Origin: Bacteroidota bacterium
GTDB taxonomy: Bacteria > Bacteroidota > Ignavibacteria > SZUA-365
Direction: 5' to 3'
NCBI GenBank assembly: GCA_003246455.1
Contig: QKAF01000124.1
Location: 1-33,335 of the forward strand
DNA: 33,335 nt
Position 1 is the stretch's first letter, and each line of letters begins with the position of its first letter. The notes below the pieces were generated by a model. That model had not been told where the DNA came from. It saw only the letters and a program-made list of their open reading frames with translations, and made no database searches. Below, piece after piece: positions 14,100-20,870 of this stretch. A program made the position numbers and the translations under genes.

Positions 14100-16223
14100 T
14101 CAAACTCCGCCGATCCAGCGAAGGACCAGAACGGTGATATCGTCCTCGGCGTCCTCTCTCTCGCTGTGGTCACGGACGTCGTCGAGGATGGCATGCAGGA
14201 TCTCATCCGCGGGCCGCATCGCGTTGCGTGCCACCGTCTCGGCCAGGCGGCGGTACTGGAATTCCTCGTCCTGCTGGTTCCGGGCTTCCGTCACGCCGTC
14301 GGTATACATGACGATGACGTCGTCGGCGTCGAGCTGAATGGATTCCTCCTGCAGCGAATTCGCGAAACGCTCGGTCGCATCGAGTCCCAGCGCCATTCCT
14401 TCCGGCTGGAGATACCGTGCTTCGCCTGCATGGACATGCAGGAGGGGACAATGCCCCGCGCGCGAGAACGAAAGCCGGCCGCTGCCCGTGTTCAGAACCG
14501 CGTACAGCAGGCTGATGAAGGACTTTCGCTCCATGCTGTTGCACAGCGGTCCGTTCATCTTCACGAGGATGTCGCGCGTCGTGGCGCCGTTTCCGCTGAG
14601 CGACTGGAAGATTCCCTTCACCTGGGCCATGTACAGCGCCGCGGAGACTCCTTTCCCGGATACATCCCCGACGACGAAGCCCAGATGCGTCTCATCGAAA
14701 GGAAGCACGTCGTAATAGTCGCCGCCGACTTCGTATGCGGGAATGGACCGTGCGGCGATCTCGAAATGCGGAGAGGACGGCAGAATCTGCGGCAGCAGAC
14801 TGCGCTGCATCTGCTGGGCGACGATCAGCTCCTGCTCCATGCGTTCCTTGACGATGGATTCCCGGATGAGCGTGCTGTTTTCTATTGCAACAGAAACCAT
14901 GTCGGCAAAGGCGGTAAGGACGAGCACGGCGTCCTTGTCGAACGCATAGGCCTCCTTTTTGGTCACGCACAGCAGTCCGATGATCTCCCCATGACTGCTC
15001 AGGGGAACCATGACAAGAGTTCCGATCCCCTTGAAACTGCGCGTGGAAACGCTGAGCCGGCGGTCGGCCGCAAAATCCTGTATGAGCACCGGGCGCCCGG
15101 CTTCCAGCGCGAGCTGCTCGAAGGCCGCGCCGTCCGAGGTCTGCATGCGTGCGATCTCATCTGCCGTGATGTTTTTCAGCGAGTTGCGGACGATTCGAAA
15201 ATCAGCGGCGTCGCTTTCCTCGCGGCGGGATTTCCCGTTCGACGGCATCAGTTCGAGCCACGCGGCGTGTCCTTCGCTCACCTCGAGCGCGAGATGCGTG
15301 GTCGTGGCCATCAGTTCGTCGAAGTCGAATACCTGGGTAATGAGCCGACTGAGATTCTGGAGCGTGGAGATCTCCATTTTCTTCCGGTCGAACTCCTTCG
15401 CAGTCGGGAGATGCAGAAGCGTACTGGCGAAACCGATACCCATGTATGCCGTACCGAAGTGGAAGGAGAGAGTCACGAAGGCATACAGCATGGGATGATA
15501 GGCCCGGAGTCCGTCGTGCAGGGCCTCGCCGCCGCTGGCGTAGATGGCCAGGATGATGAAAAACACGAAGCCGAACAGGGAGAGGAGCAGGTTCAGGAGT
15601 TTTTCGCGCCGCGTCAGTACGAGTATCCAGGAGAAATGGAAGGCATTGACGAGTATGCCCGCGAAGGTGAGTCCGTATGCGATCACGGCGAGCGTCTCAA
15701 GGGATTTCAGCCCGAAGCCGTTCGGACTGGCAAGGAATTCCAGGAGAATGTAGGAAGCCGATGTCGCGACCAGGAAAATGAAATTCCGTCGCGTATTTTT
15801 CCGCCGCTTGATAAACACCAGTCGCGCGAGAGAAACGAACACGACCACGGCGCTCAATCCGCCCGTCGTGGCGATGATCATTGTCGTGACGAGGACAGAG
15901 AACGAGTCGGGCGCGACGAGTCCGTTGCGGGAGGTGAACTGGGTCGATACGGAGAGCTGAATAATCCCGAGAAGGAGCAGGAAGACCGTCGCGGCAATGA
16001 CCGTTCGGCCTATCAGCTGCATCGGCTGCTGCTCGTCGCTTTCCGAGGCACGCGTATAGTACAGCCCCGCGCCGCCGAAGGCGACGAGCATGAGGAGCGT
16101 GTGGAAGAGGTCCCCTTCAAGTGCGCCCGAAGTATTCAACGCCCGCTGGATGAAGACATACACAAAATCCAGCAGAAAGCCGGAAGCCGCGACGATGAAC
16201 AGTATGCGCTGGCGTAAATTCAT
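14100..16223 (-). CDS. Membrane-bound GAF-SpoIIE (PP2C) serine phosphatase
   Basis: A 707-residue protein. The first 260 residues hold about eight hydrophobic segments (for example NLRQRILFIVAASGFLLDFV and LLSLFGFVFFIILAIYASGG), resembling a 7TM-type sensory region. A GAF domain follows at about 280-450 (STLQNLSRLITQVFDFDELM). A short helix (MEQELIVAQQMQRSLLP) then leads to the PP2C domain at about 465-705, with VGGDYYDVLPFD, VVGDVSGKGVSAALYM, MYTDGVTEA and EDDITVLVLRW. It should dephosphorylate the STAS antagonist encoded directly downstream, giving the switch a membrane input besides the cytoplasmic one. The ATG at 16223 is preferred over a TTG at 16247. No good SD is visible for either. 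Confidence 0.9.
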   Translation of the reverse strand: MNLRQRILFIVAASGFLLDFVYVFIQRALNTSGALEGDLFHTLLMLVAFGGAGLYYTRASESDEQQPMQLIGRTVIAATVFLLLLGIIQLSVSTQFTSRNGLVAPDSFSVLVTTMIIATTGGLSAVVVFVSLARLVFIKRRKNTRRNFIFLVATSASYILLEFLASPNGFGLKSLETLAVIAYGLTFAGILVNAFHFSWILVLTRREKLLNLLLSLFGFVFFIILAIYASGGEALHDGLRAYHPMLYAFVTLSFHFGTAYMGIGFASTLLHLPTAKEFDRKKMEISTLQNLSRLITQVFDFDELMATTTHLALEVSEGHAAWLELMPSNGKSRREESDAADFRIVRNSLKNITADEIARMQTSDGAAFEQLALEAGRPVLIQDFAADRRLSVSTRSFKGIGTLVMVPLSSHGEIIGLLCVTKKEAYAFDKDAVLVLTAFADMVSVAIENSTLIRESIVKERMEQELIVAQQMQRSLLPQILPSSPHFEIAARSIPAYEVGGDYYDVLPFDETHLGFVVGDVSGKGVSAALYMAQVKGIFQSLSGNGATTRDILVKMNGPLCNSMERKSFISLLYAVLNTGSGRLSFSRAGHCPLLHVHAGEARYLQPEGMALGLDATERFANSLQEESIQLDADDVIVMYTDGVTEARNQQDEEFQYRRLAETVARNAMRPADEILHAILDDVRDHSEREDAEDDITVLVLRWIGGV

Positions 16224-16411
16224 GAGCGATGGTGTTTGACTCGGCAAGCAGGCTTTGGAAAAACGGGTACAAAATTCCGTATACGGGGCGAACGCGCTCT
16301 GGTTGCAGATCTAATATAGCCAATGCAGAACTGGAAGGGAAGGAATGCACCCGTGCTGGATGCGCATCCGGATGTTTGCTATTTTATCGGATCAGCAAAA
16401 TCGGACTTTCC

Positions 16412-17446
16412 GTGACACGCCCTCTGCTCGAAGTCGAAAATCTCAGAAAACTCTTCCCGGTGCGCGGCGGAATGCTGCGGACCTCGCTGCAGCATGTGCA
16501 TGCGGTGGATGGTGTGAGTTTTCACATCCGGAAGGGGGAAGTGCTCGGTCTGGTCGGGGAATCGGGGTGCGGCAAAAGCACCCTGGGACGCGTTCTGCTC
16601 CAGCTGCTTCCCGCAACCGCGGGGAAGGTGATCTTCCAGGACGAGGATATCACTCGCATCAGCAAATCGGATCTTCGCAAGCTGCGGAAGGAAATGCAGA
16701 TGGTGTTTCAGGATCCCTATTCCTCGCTCAATCCGCGCCTGACCGTGGGATCCGCGCTGCGCGAGGTGCTGATGGTGCATAACATCGTTCCGCGTGCGCA
16801 GCTGGCCGAACGCATCAGCAGCCTGCTTCGGATGGTGGGACTCAACGATTTTCATGCGCGAAGATATCCCCATGAATTCAGCAGCGGCCAGCGGCAGCGT
16901 ATCGGCATTGCCCGCGCGCTTGCAGTGGAACCGCAGTTCCTGGTATGCGACGAGCCCGTCTCGGCGCTTGACGTCTCGATCCAGGCGCAGATCCTGAATC
17001 TGCTCGCGGACCTGCGCGAAGCACTCGACCTGACCTACCTGTTCATCTCGCACGATCTGACTGTCGTCCGCCACATCTCCGACCGCATCGCTGTGATGTA
17101 TCTCGGTCGACTGGTCGAACTCGGTTCGGTGGAGGAAGTCATCCGTGCGCCGCGGCATCCGTACACCCGGGCGCTGCTCGAATCCGCTCCCGTGGCGGAC
17201 CCGGATCGCGTGCGAAATCGACCGCCGCTGTTCTCCGATGTTCCGAGCCCGGTGAACATACCCAAGGGCTGTGCGTTTCATACGCGATGTTCCGAGGTAT
17301 TCGCCGACTGCCGGCACGTCGTGCCGAAGATGGGCGCCGATTCTCGAGGCTCCCTGGTCAGCTGCCTGAAATACCCGGAGTCCTGGCCCGCTGCTCCACC
17401 CGAAAAACTGAAAGAAGCCTCGACGGATGAATACAGCAATGGATGA
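16412..17446 (+). CDS. OppF/DppF-like peptide ABC transporter ATPase
   Basis: A 344-residue ATPase of the peptide/nickel importer class, which energises uptake through two membrane permeases. It shows Walker A GESGCGKST at about 49-57, the Q-loop region MVFQDPYSSLNPR, Walker B FLVCDEPVSALDVS and switch histidine FISHDLTVV. The C-terminal oligo_HPY region ends in GCAFHTRC, typical of OppF/DppF. The signature reads FSSGQRQR, where FSGGQRQR is usual, so the first glycine is serine. The GTG at 16412 begins the conserved sequence; upstream in-frame residues look untranslated. No OppD, permease or binding protein gene is nearby, so the partners must be elsewhere. The 188-base divergent gap to the membrane phosphatase should hold both promoters. 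Confidence 0.9.
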   Translation: MTRPLLEVENLRKLFPVRGGMLRTSLQHVHAVDGVSFHIRKGEVLGLVGESGCGKSTLGRVLLQLLPATAGKVIFQDEDITRISKSDLRKLRKEMQMVFQDPYSSLNPRLTVGSALREVLMVHNIVPRAQLAERISSLLRMVGLNDFHARRYPHEFSSGQRQRIGIARALAVEPQFLVCDEPVSALDVSIQAQILNLLADLREALDLTYLFISHDLTVVRHISDRIAVMYLGRLVELGSVEEVIRAPRHPYTRALLESAPVADPDRVRNRPPLFSDVPSPVNIPKGCAFHTRCSEVFADCRHVVPKMGADSRGSLVSCLKYPESWPAAPPEKLKEASTDEYSNG

Positions 17447-18689
17447 CATTTTCAACTCTCTCAGCGAACCCATTCCCCAGCTCCGGCAGGACCTCGAGCT
17501 TCTGCCGATCCAGGAGGATGGAGAGGAACTGCTTGTATTGCGCGATCCGTCCGGCTACTCGGACGAAATGCTGGTTTTTCGTCCTGCCGCCCTGGCGCTG
17601 CTGCAGTTTTTCGACGGTCGAAAGAGCATCAACAGCCTGATGGATGAAATTCAGGCGGAGACCGGTGTTCGCATCGACGGAGCGCAGGTGCTCGATATCG
17701 TCCAGTCACTCGACCGTTACTACTTTCTCTCCAACACACGGAGCCAGGTACGACAGGAGGAAATCGACGCTGCCTGGCAGCGGCAGGAAACGCGTCCCGC
17801 TGTCCATGCCGGCGTATCCTATCCCGATGAACCCGAGGCATTGTCGGATTTCATGCATGAACTGTTCGATGCCGACAGCGGAGACTCCGACGGGAAGTCG
17901 CTCCTCGGGGTCATCACCCCCCATATCGATCTGCAGATCGGACCGCAGGTATACGTCCCGGCATTCCGCCGGCTGGAGCAGCAGGATGTCGATACCGTTG
18001 TGATCCTCGGCACGAGCCATTATTCCTACGAGGATCTGTTCATTCTCACTGAAAAGGATTTCGTGACGCCGCTCGGCACGATGCCGACGGACCGTGAATT
18101 CGTGCGCATGCTGCGCAAGGAGAGCGGCGACCGCTTCACACATCGCGACGTCGCACATCGGCAGGAACATTCGATCGAATTCCCCGTGGTGTTTCTGCAG
18201 CATGTATTCGGCAACGCCCGTATCCGTGTCGTCCCGATTCTCTGCACGTCGTTCGAGGAGTTCCTGGTCGAGGGAACCCGGGCGTCCGCGGATGAAAAGT
18301 ATGATGCGTTTCAGAAGGCATTTCGTACAACCGTCGAAAAACTCGGGCGGAAAGTGACATTCGTGCTGAGCGTCGACTGGTCACATATCGGGAGGAAATT
18401 CGGGGACGATTACGATGCGGCGGATCGACTCGATGAAGTGCGTGCATCGGACCACGCGCAGTTCTCCGCACTCGAGGCGGGGGATTATGATGCATTCTTC
18501 CGGCTGCTCCGGGAGACCCGGAACGCATCGAAGATCGACGGCTTCGCATGCATCACCACGTTCTTCGACCTGGTGGCTCCGCGGCGCGGGGTACTGCTCG
18601 ATTATCAGCAATGGCATGAAGAGGAACGCGCATCCGCGGTATCATTCGCGAGCATGGCCTTCTATTCCGACACGGGAGAAGAATCATGA
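17427..18689 (+). CDS. Memo-family protein (AmmeMemoRadiSam protein B) with PqqD-like N-terminus
   Basis: A 420-residue protein. Residues about 150-415 are a Memo domain, related to class III dioxygenases, with candidate metal-site residues H166 (VITPHIDLQIGP), H198 (LGTSHYS), H244 and H248 (HRQEHSIEFP) and C375 (GFACITTFFDL). The enzymatic role of bacterial Memo is not settled. The first 110 residues are a separate domain with LLQFFDGRKSINSLMDEI and VLDIVQSLDRYYFL, which resembles a PqqD-like winged helix. The usual partners AMMECR1 and its radical SAM protein are not in the window. It overlaps the OppF gene by 20 bases and TatD by four (ATGA), indicating one operon. An ATG at 17439 is an alternative start. 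Confidence 0.87.
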   Translation: MNTAMDDIFNSLSEPIPQLRQDLELLPIQEDGEELLVLRDPSGYSDEMLVFRPAALALLQFFDGRKSINSLMDEIQAETGVRIDGAQVLDIVQSLDRYYFLSNTRSQVRQEEIDAAWQRQETRPAVHAGVSYPDEPEALSDFMHELFDADSGDSDGKSLLGVITPHIDLQIGPQVYVPAFRRLEQQDVDTVVILGTSHYSYEDLFILTEKDFVTPLGTMPTDREFVRMLRKESGDRFTHRDVAHRQEHSIEFPVVFLQHVFGNARIRVVPILCTSFEEFLVEGTRASADEKYDAFQKAFRTTVEKLGRKVTFVLSVDWSHIGRKFGDDYDAADRLDEVRASDHAQFSALEAGDYDAFFRLLRETRNASKIDGFACITTFFDLVAPRRGVLLDYQQWHEEERASAVSFASMAFYSDTGEES

Positions 18690-19492
18690 GCACGCAGCGC
18701 GACCTCTTCATCGATACGCATTGCCATCTTTTCTGGGAGGACTTCCGAAGTGATCTCGCGGCGGTCCTCGCCCGGGCCCGGGATGCGGGCGTCACGCGAT
18801 GCATTATTCCCGCGACGGATTTCGAGACATTCCATCAGGCGAGGGAGATCGCCGCCCGTTTCGACGGCGTGTACCTGGCTGTTGGAATACACCCGCATGA
18901 CGCGGGGAAACTGTCTGCGGATTTTGCCGATGAACTGCGGCGTCACGCCCGGGATGAAAAGGTGGTCGCCATCGGAGAGATCGGGCTCGACTACTACTAT
19001 GATTTCTGCACCCCGTCGGTTCAGCAGCGCGTCCTTCACGCACAGCTGGACGTGGCGCGTGAGGTCGGACTGCCGGTCATTCTCCATAACCGCGAATCGG
19101 ATGACGACCTGCTCGCCGTCGTTCGGGAGCATCAGGACGGGACGCTTCGCGGACAGTTCCATTGCTTCAGTTCGGATGCGCGCTATGCGCGGGCCGTGCT
19201 CGAAGCCGGTTTCCACATTTCCTTCACCGGCAACGTGACCTTCAAGAAAAGCATTCTCGACCCGGTGCTTTCCTATGTTCCGGATGATCGCCTGCTCATA
19301 GAGACCGATGCCCCCTTCATGACCCCGGTGCCGTATCGCGGCAAACGGAACGAGCCGATGCACATTCCCCTGATCGCCAGCCGGTTCGCCCTGACCCGGC
19401 ATCAGTCCGTCGCGCACATATCGCGCATCACGACCCGCAACGCGGTGGACCTGTTTCAACTTGAAAGGAGTTCCAGAAATGAACGCAGCTGA
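18686..19492 (+). CDS. tatD: TatD-family metal-dependent DNase/hydrolase
   Basis: A 268-residue TIM-barrel hydrolase of usual family length. Metal ligands are all present: H12 and H14 in FIDTHCHL, E98 in AIGEIGLDYYYD, H134 in VILHNRES, H159 in GQFHCFS and D208 in LIETDAPF. The family motifs GIHPHD, TGN and RGKRNEP are also seen. Family members act as 3'-5' exonucleases in DNA repair or trimming. The start shares an ATGA with the Memo stop codon and has GGGAG at 18674-18678. The 3' end overlaps lptB by 14 bases. Confidence 0.94.
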   Translation: MSTQRDLFIDTHCHLFWEDFRSDLAAVLARARDAGVTRCIIPATDFETFHQAREIAARFDGVYLAVGIHPHDAGKLSADFADELRRHARDEKVVAIGEIGLDYYYDFCTPSVQQRVLHAQLDVAREVGLPVILHNRESDDDLLAVVREHQDGTLRGQFHCFSSDARYARAVLEAGFHISFTGNVTFKKSILDPVLSYVPDDRLLIETDAPFMTPVPYRGKRNEPMHIPLIASRFALTRHQSVAHISRITTRNAVDLFQLERSSRNERS

Positions 19493-20282
19493 TGCCACGA
19501 CGCCCAAAGCGGAAACACTGCAGTCCTCCCCGCTGGATAAACGCAGTGGCAGCCGCATTCTGCGGTCGGAGGAACTCAAGAAACGCTATAAAAAGCGCTA
19601 TGTGGTAAAAGGCGCCAGCGTTTCGGTTCAGCAGGGCGAGATTGTCGGTCTGCTCGGCCCCAACGGAGCGGGGAAAACCACGACATTCTACATGATCACG
19701 GGCATGATCCGTCCCACGGCGGGTAGCGTGTTCATCGACGACCAGGACATCACCCGCATGCCGATGTACAAGCGGTCGCGTCTCGGTATCGGGTATCTCC
19801 CGCAGGAAGCATCGGTGTTCCGTCAGCTCACCGTGGAGGAAAACCTGCTCGCCACGCTGGAGGTCATGGGGCTGGGGAGAAAAGAACGGAAGGCGAGAGC
19901 GGAGGAACTGCTCAGGGATTTCAATATCGAACACATCCGGGGCAGCAAGGGATACATGCTTTCAGGCGGTGAGCGCCGGCGCACGGAAATCGCGCGGGCC
20001 CTGACCACGAATCCGAGTTTCATCCTGCTCGACGAGCCCTTCGCCGGAGTGGATCCGATCGCGGTTGAGGACATCATGCGGATCGTCACCGAACTGAAGC
20101 AGCGCAACATCGGCGTATTGATCACGGATCACAACGTGCACGAGACGCTCTCCATCGTCGATCGCGCCTACCTGCTCTTTGACGGCAATATCCTGATGGA
20201 GGGTGATTCGGAAAAACTTGCAAACGACGAGGAGGCGCGGAAAATGTACCTCGGTGAGAGTTTCCGGCTCGACCGATACTGA
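19479..20282 (+). CDS. lptB: LPS export ABC transporter ATPase LptB
   Basis: A 267-residue ATPase that powers removal of lipopolysaccharide from the inner membrane and its transport to the outer membrane, with LptFG/LptC. It has Walker A GPNGAGKT (60-67), Q-loop GYLPQEASVFRQLTVEENL, signature LSGGERRR (161-168), Walker B ILLDEPFAGVDPIAVEDI and H218 in ITDHNV. GVDPIAVEDI and the final KMYLGESFR are characteristic of LptB. About 30 polar N-terminal residues precede the conserved start, an extension over the usual 240-residue form. SD AAGGAG at 19465-19470 supports the ATG at 19479. No other lpt gene is adjacent. Confidence 0.94.
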   Translation: MNAADATTPKAETLQSSPLDKRSGSRILRSEELKKRYKKRYVVKGASVSVQQGEIVGLLGPNGAGKTTTFYMITGMIRPTAGSVFIDDQDITRMPMYKRSRLGIGYLPQEASVFRQLTVEENLLATLEVMGLGRKERKARAEELLRDFNIEHIRGSKGYMLSGGERRRTEIARALTTNPSFILLDEPFAGVDPIAVEDIMRIVTELKQRNIGVLITDHNVHETLSIVDRAYLLFDGNILMEGDSEKLANDEEARKMYLGESFRLDRY

Positions 20283-20416
20283 TTTTGTCGCATAGGCCAG
20301 TCGGGGCGAAGGGAGCGTCGAATCAATTTTCCCGGCTTCACCGGACGGTGAACCAATCCGCAAAGCATGGTGTTTCGTTTTTGTATGCCATTCCCCAACG
20401 TATGAAACGACACCCT

Positions 20417-20800
20417 ATGCTTGCATATACAAAAACCACCGAAGGTCTGAAGGTTACGGTTCAAAGTTACTTTCTGGAAGACCGTTCAGATGTGATGAAG
20501 CGGAATTTCTTCTTCGTCTACTACATCAGCATTGAAAATCATGGGTCGTCGCCAGTCAAACTGCTGCGCCGCCACTGGTACATTCACGATGCCGCAGCCC
20601 AGGATTACGAAGTCGAAGGCGAAGGGGTGGTCGGCGAGCAGCCCCTGGTCAGGCCGGGCATGACCTACCATTACAACAGCTTCTGCGTGCTGAAGTCGTT
20701 CGAGGGATCGATGCAGGGGACATACACGATGCAGCGTGAGGACGGGACAACCTTCGAGGCGGAGATCCCGCGATTTTTCCTGCGCGCTCGGCTGAACTGA
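20417..20800 (+). CDS. apaG: ApaG-domain protein
   Basis: A 127-residue protein equal in length to ApaG and matching it throughout: TEGLKVTVQSYFLEDRSD, FFFVYYISIENHGSSPVKLLRRHW, and VVGEQPLVRPGMTYHYNSFC. ApaG folds as a fibronectin-like beta sandwich. It has been linked to Co2+ resistance and Mg2+ efflux in enterobacteria, but its biochemical role is unclear. ATGs at 20402 and 20417 are both possible; 20417 begins where similarity begins. No SD is visible. It lies 134 bases after lptB on the same strand. The gap has a short hairpin (20337-20352) but no T-run, so read-through from lptB is possible. Confidence 0.93.
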   Translation: MLAYTKTTEGLKVTVQSYFLEDRSDVMKRNFFFVYYISIENHGSSPVKLLRRHWYIHDAAAQDYEVEGEGVVGEQPLVRPGMTYHYNSFCVLKSFEGSMQGTYTMQREDGTTFEAEIPRFFLRARLN

Positions 20801-20810
20801 ACCTCCCTCC

Positions 20811-20850
20811 GAATGCAAAAAAAAAAGTGGCAGTTTCCTGCCACTTTTTT
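20811..20850. terminator. Bidirectional intrinsic terminator between apaG and clpC
   Basis: A 13-bp stem, 20821-20833 with 20838-20850, core GTGGCAG/CTGCCAC and loop TTTC. It is flanked by A-runs on the left and T-runs on the right, so it should stop transcription from both converging genes. Confidence 0.9.
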
Positions 20851-20870
20851 CATTTCATGCCGGTCGGCGT

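Noticed and set aside
14166-16217. A 683-codon open frame on the + strand over the membrane phosphatase
   Set aside because: It mirrors a gene with intact SpoIIE motifs on the other strand and has random-looking, charged composition.
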